Shown here piece after piece: positions 34,800-42,057 of a DNA stretch of 64,000 bases. The first letter of the stretch is position 1. Each line of letters begins with the position of its first letter. Both the position numbers and the translations under genes were made by a program. The notes under the pieces are model-generated. The model ran no database searches. It saw nothing but the letters and a program-made list of their open reading frames with translations, and had not been told where the DNA came from. Origin of the DNA: Streptomyces avicenniae (GTDB lineage: Bacteria > Actinomycetota > Actinomycetes > Streptomycetales > Streptomycetaceae); contig NZ_JOEK01000013.1 of assembly GCF_000719135.1 (NCBI RefSeq), positions 62,001 to 126,000 on the forward strand, in the 5' to 3' direction.

Positions 34800-35305
34800 G
34801 CGCGGCGCCCGGCCGCGGGGCGGCGTTCGCGCAGCTTGCGGCCGAGGACGAGCAGCAGCTTCCGCACCAGGACGATCACCCCGGCCACGGCCGTGCCCGC
34901 GAAGACCCACGGCGCCCGCAGCGCCAGCTGCGTCACGGCGTCCAGCGGCCCGCCGGTGGTGAGCAGGCCCGTCGCGAAGGCGATGGGTGCCGCCACCGGC
35001 GCGAAGACCAGGTCGGCGGGCCGTACCCACACCGCCGAGGCGGTGCCGGTCACGACGAACAGGATCCCGTAGAGCATGGGGACCCCGCCGAACAGTTCGC
35101 AGAACCACGCCGACCCCACCATCGCCACCGTGGTCAGCACGCCGCAGCCGAGACCGGTCAGCCGGGGGCGCGGCAGCCTGCGGGGCGGGCGGCCGGGCTG
35201 CGGTCTGGCCCGTACGGCCCCGGCCGGCCGGGGCACCCGTGTCCGCACCCGGGCCGCGGCAGCCGGGTGCCGAGGGTGATGAGCTGTGTGCGTAGAGTGT
35301 TCCAC
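34796..35305 (-). CDS. DUF6542 domain membrane protein
   Basis: A 169-aa protein with an Arg/Pro-rich N-terminus (about 1-52) and four membrane helices (about 53-150): LTGLGCGVLTTVAMVGSAWFCELF, PMLYGILFVVTGTASAVWV, a third around PVAAPIAFATGLL, and WVFAGTAVAGVIVLV. The C-terminus is basic. The family is conserved between ispH and ychF in actinobacteria (Rv1111c position) with no known function. GTG 35305 is chosen because TACCTT on the minus strand ends 6 nt upstream (leaderless); the frame extends to 35473 but would overlap the ychF promoter. Confidence 0.8.
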   Translation of the reverse strand: MEHSTHTAHHPRHPAAAARVRTRVPRPAGAVRARPQPGRPPRRLPRPRLTGLGCGVLTTVAMVGSAWFCELFGGVPMLYGILFVVTGTASAVWVRPADLVFAPVAAPIAFATGLLTTGGPLDAVTQLALRAPWVFAGTAVAGVIVLVRKLLLVLGRKLRERRPAAGRRA

Positions 35306-35311
35306 GGGGTC

Positions 35312-35317
35312 AAGGTA
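35312..35317 (-). promoter_or_regulatory. Leaderless -10 element of the DUF6542 gene
   Basis: On the minus strand TACCTT ends 6 nt before GTG 35305. Confidence 0.45.
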
Positions 35318-35433
35318 AGCTGTCGGGCCCCGCGAGAGCGGTGATGGACACGCGTGCGGGCCGTATGACTGTCCTCCTGGCTGCCCGTCGGACGGTACGA
35401 CGCCGCCCCGGCCGCCGGCCCGTGATGCGCCCG

Positions 35434-35439
35434 TAGACT
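35434..35439 (+). promoter_or_regulatory. Candidate -10 element of ychF
   Basis: TAGACT lies 57 bp before GTG 35497. The leader holds a GGGAAG ribosome binding site, unlike the leaderless neighbours. Confidence 0.4.
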
Positions 35440-35496
35440 GGGCCCTCGGCCCTTCCGCCGTCCGGCGGACCACGACCTCGCCCCGGGAAGTCTCAC

Positions 35497-36585
35497 GTGT
35501 CGCTCACGATCGGTATCGTCGGCCTGCCGAATGTCGGCAAGTCCACGCTGTTCAACGCCCTGACCAAGAACGACGTGCTGGCGGCCAACTACCCGTTCGC
35601 CACGATCGAGCCCAACATCGGCGTGGTCGGCGTCCCGGACCCCCGCCTCGCGCGGCTCGCCGAGGTGTTCGGCTCGGAGCGCATCATCCCGGCGCACGTG
35701 GACTTCGTGGACATCGCCGGGATCGTGCGCGGCGCCAGCGAGGGCGAGGGCCTGGGCAACAAGTTCCTGCACCACATCCGCGAGTCCGACGCGATCTGCC
35801 AGGTCATCCGGGCGTTCAAGGACGAGAACGTCGTGCACGTGGACGGCAAGGTCTCCCCGAAGAGCGACATCGAGACCATCGACACCGAGCTGATCCTCGC
35901 CGACCTCCAGACCATCGAGAAGGTCCTGCCGCGCCTCCAGAAGGAGGCCCGCGTGAAGAAGGACCGGCAGCCGCTGGTGAAGGCGGTCGAGGAGGCCCAG
36001 GCGATCCTGGAGGAGGGGCGCACGCTCTTCGCCGCGGGCATCGCCCAGGGCACCGAGCGCGCCGAGCCGCTGCACGAGCTGCACCTGCTGACGGTCAAGC
36101 CGTTCCTCTACGTGTTCAACGTGGACGAGGACGAGCTGACCGACGACGCCTTCAAGGCCGAGCAGGCCGCCCTCGTCGCCCCGGCCGAGGCGATCTTCCT
36201 GAACGCCAAGCTGGAGGCCGACCTCGCCGAGCTGGACGACGAGGAGGCCCTCGAACTCCTCGCGACGGTCGGCCAGACCGAGCCGGGGCTCGCCACCCTC
36301 GCGCACGCGGGCTTCGCCACCCTCGGGCTCCAGACCTACCTCACGGCAGGCCCCAAGGAGACCCGCGCCTGGACCATCAAGCAGGGCGCCACGGCCCCCG
36401 AGGCGGCGGGCGTGATCCACACGGACTTCCAGAAGGGCTTCATCAAGGCCGAGGTCATCTCGTTCGACGACCTGATCGAGGCCGGTTCCACCACCGAGGC
36501 CCGCTCCCGCGGCAAGGCCCGCATGGAGGGCAAGGACTACGTGATGCGCGACGGCGACGTGGTGGAATTCCGCTTCAACGTGTGA
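35497..36585 (+). CDS. ychF: Redox-regulated ATPase YchF
   Basis: A full-length YchF/OLA1 (362 aa) of the Obg family that hydrolyses ATP rather than GTP and associates with ribosomes. The P-loop GLPNVGKST is at 9-17, DIAGIV is the G3 motif, and NVDEDEL takes the place of NKXD, consistent with ATP preference. The TGS domain is C-terminal (about 278-360), ending KARMEGKDYVMRDGDVVEFRFNV. GTG 35497 has GGGAAG upstream. A terminator follows, and beyond it the gene order breaks into an accessory island. Confidence 0.97.
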   Translation: MSLTIGIVGLPNVGKSTLFNALTKNDVLAANYPFATIEPNIGVVGVPDPRLARLAEVFGSERIIPAHVDFVDIAGIVRGASEGEGLGNKFLHHIRESDAICQVIRAFKDENVVHVDGKVSPKSDIETIDTELILADLQTIEKVLPRLQKEARVKKDRQPLVKAVEEAQAILEEGRTLFAAGIAQGTERAEPLHELHLLTVKPFLYVFNVDEDELTDDAFKAEQAALVAPAEAIFLNAKLEADLAELDDEEALELLATVGQTEPGLATLAHAGFATLGLQTYLTAGPKETRAWTIKQGATAPEAAGVIHTDFQKGFIKAEVISFDDLIEAGSTTEARSRGKARMEGKDYVMRDGDVVEFRFNV

Positions 36586-36633
36586 ACGCATGAAGTGGCA
36601 CCACGTCGCTGACGTGGCGAACAGGCACGTCGG

Positions 36634-36665
36634 AAGGGGCCGGATTCTGGCGAGTCCGGCCCCTT
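36634..36665 (+). terminator. Hairpin terminator after ychF
   Basis: A perfect 11-bp stem, AAGGGGCCGGA / TCCGGCCCCTT, with a 10-nt loop. Confidence 0.75.
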
Positions 36666-36674
36666 GTGCATTCC

Positions 36675-36695
36675 GTGCTGACTTGGTGCTGACTT
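36675..36695 (+). repeat. Tandem pair of GTGCTGACTT repeats (copies 1 and 2)
   Basis: GTGCTGACTT occurs at 36675-36684 and 36686-36695, separated by one G, directly 3' of the Uma2 gene and next to the ychF terminator. Further copies are at 37925, 38089 and 38724, all in the same orientation. Confidence 0.8.
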
Positions 36696-36696
36696 T

Positions 36697-37278
36697 TCAG
36701 CCGCTCCGGGGCGGTGTGAGCTTGTCGAGGTCGAGGCTGATCCGGAAGGGCACCGGGCGCTGGAGGGTCCCCCGGAAGATCCCGGCGGGCGCGTAGGCGC
36801 CGGTGGGTTCGTCGAGCTCGTAGACGTGGACGACGGGTGCCCCGTCCTCGTCCTCGATGCACCAGTAGTGCGGGATGCCGGCCTCCGCGTACTTGCGGAG
36901 TTTGACTGTGCGATCGCGATGGGCCGACTCCGGGGAGACGACCTCGATGACGAGTTGGACGTCCTCCGGTGCGAACCAGGTACGGTCGCCGTCGAAATTG
37001 GCCGTCGTCACCAGCAGGTCTGGCTCGGGGCGGTTCCGCGGGTCGAGCTTGATGGTCATTTCGCGGCCGACTCTGGTGTCGGCGGGCACCTGCTCCATGA
37101 GCGCGACGGTGAGCATGGTGACGAGGTGGCCGTGCCACCACCTCTGGGGCGACATCATGAAGACGAGGGCTCCATCGATCAGCTCGGTGTGGCGGGGTGC
37201 CTCGGGGAGGCGGTCGAGGTCCTCCGCGAACCAGCCTTCCGCGCGCGGCGGGCGCATCCAGTCGGGCAGTGCGGTCAT
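36697..37278 (-). CDS. Uma2 family PD-(D/E)XK nuclease-like protein
   Basis: A 193-aa Uma2 (DUF820) protein. The restriction-endonuclease-like core is seen in HTELIDGALVFMMSPQRWWHGHLV, REMTIKLDPRNRPEPDLLVTT (PD motif) and VQLVIEVVSPESAHRDRTVKLRKYAEAGIPHYWCIEDED (E-x-V plus downstream Lys). The family is very common in Streptomyces and cyanobacteria, usually in accessory regions, without a known role. ATG 37278 lies 6 nt after a minus-strand TACCGT (37285-37290), so it is probably leaderless. Its stop lies one base from the GTGCTGACTT repeat. Confidence 0.9.
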   Translation of the reverse strand: MTALPDWMRPPRAEGWFAEDLDRLPEAPRHTELIDGALVFMMSPQRWWHGHLVTMLTVALMEQVPADTRVGREMTIKLDPRNRPEPDLLVTTANFDGDRTWFAPEDVQLVIEVVSPESAHRDRTVKLRKYAEAGIPHYWCIEDEDGAPVVHVYELDEPTGAYAPAGIFRGTLQRPVPFRISLDLDKLTPPRSG

Positions 37279-37417
37279 GGCTTCACGGTAGCGGCCCGCA
37301 GCTGAGGCCGGAGAGCCAACGATCCCCGCCGGAGGACTTTCGGCAACGTGCCGCACCACGACCGGACACCCCACCTGATATCCGGCCACGAGCGACTCAT
37401 CGGTCCAGATCGCAACG

Positions 37418-37708
37418 GTGGTCATCTCCGTGGTGGCTCTCGTCTTCTCATCGACGGCCGCGTTCTGGGCCCTCGTCCACAACCGACGTCAGGCAAGAGC
37501 GGTGGCGCAGGCCAACGCCCTCACGGAGACTGCGCCCACTGAAAGTGTCGTCGAGTCTGCTCCCCATCCTCCGACTGTGCCGTCCGCTGAGCGAGCTCAT
37601 GTCCGTCTCCTTCGGCCCCGTGCCCGTGCTGACGGATGCGTTGGCGGGGCTCGATGGTGTGGATCGTGCCTACATCTACGGTTCCTGGGCCGCTCGGTAC
37701 AACGGTGA
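37418..37708 (+). pseudogene. Remnant of a small membrane protein gene
   Basis: The frame opens with VISVVALVFSSTAAFWALVHNRRQARAVAQANALTE, a plausible single membrane helix and basic stop-transfer segment of the kind seen in small actinobacterial membrane proteins. It then runs into a sequence that is really another frame of the nucleotidyltransferase fragment. It appears to be a 3'-truncated gene joined to a 5'-truncated one near 37560. Confidence 0.3.
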
Positions 37709-37931
37709 GCCGGGGCCGCTGCCCGCTGATGTGGATGTCCTCGTCGTGGGCACCCCGGATGCCGACGCCCTCTTCGACCTCGCCGAGGAGGCGTCACGGC
37801 GCTTGCGTCGTGAGGTCACCATGCACCGGGTCTCCGCCGCGGCGTGGGAGGCCCCAACGGGCGATCCGTTCCTCACCGGCGTTCGCGAACGTCCCCTGGT
37901 ACGGCTGAATCTTGACCTGGATCCGTGCTGA
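37599..37931 (+). pseudogene. 5'-truncated nucleotidyltransferase (MNT-type) gene
   Basis: The 110-aa reading frame carries the nucleotidyltransferase core: FGPVPVLTDALAGLDGVDRAYIYGSWAARYNGEPGPLPADVDVLVVG, with GSW and DVDV catalytic elements. It continues RRLRREVTMHRVSAAAWEAPTGDPFLTGVRERPLVRLNLD. Relatives have an N-terminal winged-helix domain of about 80 residues; here only PLSEL of that part remains before ATG 37599. The stop codon is the TGA inside repeat GTGCTGACTT at 37925. Probably a fragment left by insertion or deletion; an active small NTase cannot be excluded. Confidence 0.6.
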
Positions 37932-37934
37932 CTT
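37925..37934 (+). repeat. GTGCTGACTT repeat (copy 3)
   Basis: It supplies the stop codon of the nucleotidyltransferase fragment. The similarity to copy 5 extends further: CCGTGCTGACTTG-GCCT-CAGAA-CCGT-TTTCC over roughly 35 bp. Confidence 0.75.
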
Positions 37935-38088
37935 GAGCCTCGCAGAACCGTATTTCCCCAGGTGGGGTACGCACCGCTTCGACGTGTGAGCGTTCGATCA
38001 ACTTGAGCCGAATTCATCTGTCACATGCGCATGTCGAGCGGGCCCGTCTCTTCTGAGGTGAGCCCCGTTCTGCTTCCCTGCCGACCTG

Positions 38089-38098
38089 GTGCTGACTT
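38089..38098 (+). repeat. GTGCTGACTT repeat (copy 4)
   Basis: It lies 34 bp upstream of the yefM operator, so the toxin-antitoxin pair is bracketed by copies 4 and 5. Confidence 0.75.
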
Positions 38099-38122
38099 CT
38101 CGCCCTGCCCGACCCTCTCCCC

Positions 38123-38146
38123 AGTGGTACGGTATATGGTACCACT
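38123..38146 (+). promoter_or_regulatory. Operator/promoter of the yefM-yoeB pair
   Basis: An inverted repeat AGTGGTAC-N8-GTACCACT whose spacer GGTATATG forms part of a likely -10. YefM-type antitoxins autoregulate through such dyads. The ribosome binding site AAGGGAG follows at about 38151. Confidence 0.55.
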
Positions 38147-38165
38147 TCTGAAGGGAGTTCCGTCG

Positions 38166-38447
38166 ATGTCGATCACTGCCAGCGAGGCGCGCAAGGCTCT
38201 CTTCCCGTTGATCAAGAAGGTCAACGACGATCATGAGGCCATCGAAATCGTCTCCAAGCACGGGAACGCCGTACTCGTCTCGGCCGAGGACTACGCCGCC
38301 CTGCGCGAAGGCTCCTACCTGTTGCGCTCGCCGGCCAACGCTCGCCGGCTGCTCAAGGCGTACGAGAACGCGCTGGGTGACAAAGGGCTCTCCGAGCGGG
38401 AGCTCATCGACCCTGATGCGTCGCGTGCCGAGAAGGGCGCCATGTGA
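38166..38447 (+). CDS. yefM: Type II antitoxin, Phd/YefM family
   Basis: A 93-aa antitoxin with the Phd/YefM N-terminal DNA-binding fold: MSITASEARKALFPLIKKVNDDHEAIEIVSKHGNAVLVSAEDYAALRE. The C-terminal toxin-binding helix includes LLRSPANARRLLKAYENA. It neutralises the ribosome-dependent RNase YoeB encoded next and represses the operon. ATG 38166 follows AAGGGAG, and the stop overlaps the toxin GTG by 4 nt. Lower GC and position in the repeat-marked island suggest acquisition by transfer. Confidence 0.93.
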   Translation: MSITASEARKALFPLIKKVNDDHEAIEIVSKHGNAVLVSAEDYAALREGSYLLRSPANARRLLKAYENALGDKGLSERELIDPDASRAEKGAM

Positions 38448-38698
38448 GGCTCGTCTTCGAGGAGGGCGGCTGGGAGGACTACACGTCTTGGCTCAAGAAC
38501 GATCGCAAGATGCTCGCCCGGATCAACAAGCTCATCGAGGACGTCCTGCGGGACCCGTTCACGGGGATCGGCAAGCCCGAGCCGCTGAAGTACCACCTGC
38601 CGGGGGCCTGGTCGCGGCGGATCGATGACGAACACCGCCTCGTCTATCTCGTCATGGATCGGCAGATCATCATCCTGGCGGCCCGCTACCACTACTGA
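38444..38698 (+). CDS. yoeB: Type II toxin, Txe/YoeB family
   Basis: An 84-aa RelE-superfamily toxin. Motifs match YoeB: VFEEGGWEDYTSWLKNDRKMLARINKLIEDVLRDPFTGIGKPEPLKYHLPGAWSRRIDDEHRLVYLVMD and the C-terminal AARYHY with the catalytic His-Tyr. It cleaves mRNA in the ribosomal A site. It is translated from GTG 38444 overlapping the antitoxin stop (GTGA), so it is coupled. It looks intact and full length. Confidence 0.94.
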   Translation: MRLVFEEGGWEDYTSWLKNDRKMLARINKLIEDVLRDPFTGIGKPEPLKYHLPGAWSRRIDDEHRLVYLVMDRQIIILAARYHY

Positions 38699-38723
38699 TC
38701 CCCGGTCGTGGCGTGCTGTCCCC

Positions 38724-38733
38724 GTGCTGACTT
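38724..38733 (+). repeat. GTGCTGACTT repeat (copy 5), right edge of the island
   Basis: It lies 25 bp after the yoeB stop. Flanking bases resemble those of copy 3 over about 35 bp. Beyond it the sequence returns to genes typical of the Streptomyces core (DUF5997). Confidence 0.75.
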
Positions 38734-38865
38734 GGGCCTTCAGAAATCACCGTTTCCGCAGTTCGCAGCGTTGCCGTGGGCATTCCGCGCTGCAAGGGCG
38801 CTCGGGTGCGAGGTGTCGGGCAGCGGGATGTACGAGCGGGGGCTGCGCCGGAAGAGCCGTGGGGA

Positions 38866-39252
38866 TCAGGGGCGCGTGGTGGCGGTGTTCTTGGCCTTGA
38901 TGCGCTCGGCTTCCTTCTGGACCTCCGCCTGCGTGGCGCGCTCCTTCTGGAGCCACTCCGGGTTCTCCTCCCGCAGCGCCTCGATCTGCTCCGTGGTCAG
39001 CGCCTCGGTGACGCCGCCGCGCGCCAGGCCCGAGATGGAGACGGCGAGGCGGGCGGCGACGACGGAGCGCGGGTGCGGGCCGTCGCGGCGCAGGTCCCGC
39101 AGCCACGCGGGCGGGTCGGTCTGGAGGGCGTTCAGCTCGTCGCGCGTGACGGTGCCCTCCTGGAACTCCGCCGGGGTGGCTTGCAGGTAGACCTCCAGCT
39201 TCTTCGCCGCGGTCGCGGGCTTCATGGTCTGGGAGGTCCTGTGCGAGGTCAT
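38866..39252 (-). CDS. DUF5997 family protein
   Basis: A 128-aa protein opening MTSHRTSQTMKPATAAKKLEVYLQATPAEFQEG, then VTRDELNALQTDPPAWLRDLRRDGPHPRSVVAARLAVSISGLARGGVTEALT and a Lys/Glu-rich helical tail. The family is found in actinobacteria and has no known function; the central basic helical region might bind nucleic acid. ATG 39252 lies 7 nt after a minus-strand TAGGCT (39260-39265) and lacks a ribosome binding site. It is divergent from a LysR-effector-domain gene, and this pairing recurs in Streptomyces as far as I recall. Confidence 0.85.
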   Translation of the reverse strand: MTSHRTSQTMKPATAAKKLEVYLQATPAEFQEGTVTRDELNALQTDPPAWLRDLRRDGPHPRSVVAARLAVSISGLARGGVTEALTTEQIEALREENPEWLQKERATQAEVQKEAERIKAKNTATTRP

Positions 39253-39310
39253 GGTGTCAAGCCTAACGAGCGTGTCGGGGTGCCCAGGACGCGACCGGTA
39301 CCCTGGCCGG
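39253..39310. promoter_or_regulatory. Back-to-back leaderless promoters of the DUF5997 and LysR-effector genes
   Basis: Start codons are only 58 bp apart. Minus-strand TAGGCT (39260-39265) precedes ATG 39252 by 7 nt; plus-strand TACCCT (39299-39304) precedes GTG 39311 by 6 nt. Confidence 0.45.
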
Positions 39311-40072
39311 GTGACAGACCCGGACACACCCCCGTCGTTCAGGCTCGCCTACGTCCCGGGGGCGACGCCGGGCAAGTGGGTGCGGATCTGGCAGGAGCGG
39401 CTGCCCGAGGTGCCGCTTGAGCTGGTGCCGGTCGCCGTCGCCGACGCGCCGGGGCTGCTGCGCGAGCGCGGCGCGGACGCTGGGCTCCTGCGGCTGCCGA
39501 TCGACCGCACCGACCTCAGCGCCATCCCCCTCTACACCGAGACGACCGTCGTCGTGGTCCCGAAGGATCACGTCGTGACCGCCGCCGAGGAGGTCTCGCC
39601 CGCCGACCTGGCGGACGAGGTGCTGTTCCACCCGCTCGACGACGCCCTCGACTGGGAGCGCCCGCCCGGCCGTCCGGCGGTCGAACGGCCCGCGACGACG
39701 GCCGACGCCGTCGAGCTGGTGGCGGCGGGCGTGGGCGTGCTCGTCGTGCCCCTGTCGCTCGCGCGCCTGCACCACCGCAAGGACCTCACGTACCGTCCCG
39801 TCGCCGACGTGCCGCAGTCGCGCGTCGCGCTGTCCTGGCGGGAGGACGGGACGACCGACCTGGTGGAGCAGTTCATCGGGATCGTGCGCGGCCGGACCGT
39901 GAACAGCACGCGCGGACGCCCCCAAGCCGCGGCGGAGCCGAAACGCAAGCCCGCGGCGAAGAAGGCCGCGAAGGCGGGCGGTGGCAAGGGCGCCGTCGGC
40001 CGGACTTCGCGCCGTGGCGGCTCCGGGAGCACGCAGGCCAAGCGGAGCGGCAAACCGCGCCGTCGTTCGTAG
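39311..40072 (+). CDS. LysR substrate-binding-domain protein without a DNA-binding domain
   Basis: A 253-aa protein. Residues 8-195 form a LysR-type effector-binding (type 2 periplasmic binding) fold: FRLAYVPGATPGKWVRIWQERLPEVPLELVPV at the start, LRLPIDRTDLSAIPLYTETTVVVVPKDHVVT, and AVELVAAGVGVLVVPLSLARL. The usual N-terminal helix-turn-helix is missing. A 50-residue Lys/Arg/Ala/Gly-rich tail (KRKPAAKKAAKAGGGK and similar) could bind nucleic acid non-specifically, reminiscent of histone-like tails. The protein might sense a ligand and bind DNA through the tail, or act through its divergent neighbour DUF5997. The start is GTG 39311 (leaderless). Confidence 0.88.
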   Translation: MTDPDTPPSFRLAYVPGATPGKWVRIWQERLPEVPLELVPVAVADAPGLLRERGADAGLLRLPIDRTDLSAIPLYTETTVVVVPKDHVVTAAEEVSPADLADEVLFHPLDDALDWERPPGRPAVERPATTADAVELVAAGVGVLVVPLSLARLHHRKDLTYRPVADVPQSRVALSWREDGTTDLVEQFIGIVRGRTVNSTRGRPQAAAEPKRKPAAKKAAKAGGGKGAVGRTSRRGGSGSTQAKRSGKPRRRS

Positions 40073-40442
40073 GGATACCGGGCGTGCGGGAGGCCGGTGA
40101 GGGGGCGCGCGACGCGTCGCCGTTGCCGGGCATGTCGTGATCCGTCGCACGGGTCGGCCGGTGTCCGCTGTGCTGTTCGTGTGGCGGAAAACGTAACATC
40201 CGACCGCCCGTGCGCCGTGATGCGGCCGTGACCTGCGCGAAGGAACGGTGCCCGGATTTCACAAAGTTGTCCGCCGTGTGACGTCCGCCCGAGGGGCCCT
40301 TGTGGATTCCGGTAGGTGATCGGATCATTCCATCTGGCAGTCGCCGCGGTCATGGAGATGTCATGGCCATGACATGACTAACCGGTGGTCGTGGGCTGCC
40401 CCCTTGGGTTTTGGCGCACCACCGATGAGGAGGAACCCCTCG
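40073..40442. other. 370-bp intergenic region upstream of the subtilisin gene
   Basis: No gene. It contains the 18-bp palindrome at 40358-40375, a CGGATCATTCC stretch, and a GGTGGT...ACCACC complementarity (about 40384-40423) just before the ribosome binding site AGGAGGA (40428-40434). The remainder shows nothing definite. Confidence 0.5.
40358..40375. promoter_or_regulatory. Perfect 18-bp palindrome ATGTCATGGCCATGACAT
   Basis: It lies 68 bp upstream of the subtilisin ATG, in its promoter or leader. Length and symmetry suggest an operator for a dimeric regulator. Confidence 0.45.
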
Positions 40443-42032
40443 ATGGCAGTGATGCGATTTCCCGGTCGGCCGCGGACCAGGACGAGCGTGGCCACCGCCG
40501 CGCTGCTGGCTCTCGGCGCCGGGGCGTTGATGCCGATGACAGCACAGGCCGCGGACGCCCCACGGCCGACGATCGCGGGTGCCGACGCGGCGGACGCCGT
40601 GCCGGGCAGTTACATCGTCGTACTGAAGGACGGCGGCTTCTCCGCGTCCTCCGCGCGGGCCGAGACCCTGGCCGAGCGGCACGACGCGGAGGTGACCAGC
40701 GTCTACACCCACGCGCTCAACGGTTTCGCCGCCGAGCTGAGCGAGGCCGACGCGCTGGAGCTGGCCGCCGACCCGGCGGTCGAGCGCGTCGTCCAGAACC
40801 GCGTCTTCCGCGCGGACGCGACCCAGACCGACCCGCCGTCGTGGGGCCTCGACCGCATCGACCAGCCGTACCTGCCGCTGGACGACAGCTTCACCTACCC
40901 GGACTCGGCCGGTGAGGGCGTCACGGCGTACATCATCGACACCGGTGTGCGCGTCACGCACGAGGACTTCGAGGACCGCGCGCGCGTCGGCTTCGACGCT
41001 TTCGGCGGCGACGGCCTCGACGGGTACGGCCACGGCACGCACGTGGCGGGCACCGTCGCCGGGGCGAGCTACGGCGTCGCCAAGGAGGCGGAGATCGTCT
41101 CCGTCCGCGTGCTGGACGACAACGGCTCGGGCACCACGGAGTCGGTCGTCGCCGGTATCGACTGGGTCACGGGCGACGCGGCGGGCCTGGACGGTCCTGC
41201 GGTCGCCAACATGAGCCTGGGCGGCGGCGGTGACGACGTGCTGGACGAGGCGGTGGAGAACTCCGTCGCCGCCGGTGTCGTCTACGCGGTCGCGGCGGGC
41301 AACGACTACGGCGACGACGCGAGCGGCTACTCGCCCGCCCGTGTCGCGGACGCCATCACGGTCGGCTCCAGCGACTCGTCCGACAACATCTCGTACTTCT
41401 CGAACGTCGGCAGCGTCGTGGACCTCTACGCGCCGGGCTCGGACATCACGTCGGCCTGGAACGGCAGCGACACGGACGAGGACACCATCTCCGGCACGTC
41501 CATGGCGACCCCGCACGTCGCCGGTGCCGCCGCGCTCTACCTGAGCGAGAACCCGGCCGCCACCCCGGCGCAGGTCGAGGACGAGCTGGTGGACACCGCC
41601 GTGTGGAACCAGCTGGCGGGCATCCCGTCCGACACCGCCAACGCGCTGCTGCACATCGGCGGCGAGGGCGGCGGCGCCCCTGAGCCGCCGACCGGTCCGC
41701 GCTTCACCAGTGACACGAACGTGTCGATCGTGGACAACACCACGGTGTCGTCCACGCTCCCGGTCTCCGGTGTCGGCACGCTGAGCGGCCTGTACCAGGT
41801 CGAGATCCACATCCAGCACACGTGGGTGGGCGACCTGACCGTCGAGCTGGTCGCCCCCGACGGCGACACGATCCTGCTGCGCGACCAGACGGGCGGCTCG
41901 GCCGACGACATCAACGCCACCTACAACCTGAACGGCGCCGGGATCGACGCCGACGGCACCTGGACGCTCCAGGTGACGGACAACGCCAGCCTCGACCAGG
42001 GGCTCATCGACTCCTGGGCGCTCCAGTTCTGA
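40443..42032 (+). CDS. Secreted S8 (subtilisin-like) serine protease with P domain
   Basis: A 529-aa preproprotease. It has a signal peptide (1-37, ending AQA), an inhibitor I9 propeptide (about 48-125, GSYIVVLKDGG), and a peptidase S8 domain (about 150-400) with the triad Asp166 (YIIDTGV), His197 (GHGTHVAGT) and Ser353 (GTSMATPHVAG). A C-terminal proprotein-convertase P domain (about 420-529) has IQHTWVGDLTVELVAPDG and GTWTLQVTDNASLDQG. It should be exported, autoprocessed and act outside the cell in nutrition or development. ATG 40443 follows AGGAGGA. The gene stands alone, ended by a strong terminator. Confidence 0.96.
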   Translation: MAVMRFPGRPRTRTSVATAALLALGAGALMPMTAQAADAPRPTIAGADAADAVPGSYIVVLKDGGFSASSARAETLAERHDAEVTSVYTHALNGFAAELSEADALELAADPAVERVVQNRVFRADATQTDPPSWGLDRIDQPYLPLDDSFTYPDSAGEGVTAYIIDTGVRVTHEDFEDRARVGFDAFGGDGLDGYGHGTHVAGTVAGASYGVAKEAEIVSVRVLDDNGSGTTESVVAGIDWVTGDAAGLDGPAVANMSLGGGGDDVLDEAVENSVAAGVVYAVAAGNDYGDDASGYSPARVADAITVGSSDSSDNISYFSNVGSVVDLYAPGSDITSAWNGSDTDEDTISGTSMATPHVAGAAALYLSENPAATPAQVEDELVDTAVWNQLAGIPSDTANALLHIGGEGGGAPEPPTGPRFTSDTNVSIVDNTTVSSTLPVSGVGTLSGLYQVEIHIQHTWVGDLTVELVAPDGDTILLRDQTGGSADDINATYNLNGAGIDADGTWTLQVTDNASLDQGLIDSWALQF

Positions 42033-42057
42033 CGGCCACCCGCCGCCGGACATGACA

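Noticed and set aside
36666-36700. tRNA 3' end or phage attachment site at the GTGCTGACTT pair
   Set aside because: No cloverleaf or CCA-proximal T-loop sequence (GGTTCGAATCC) is present and no integrase gene lies in the window.
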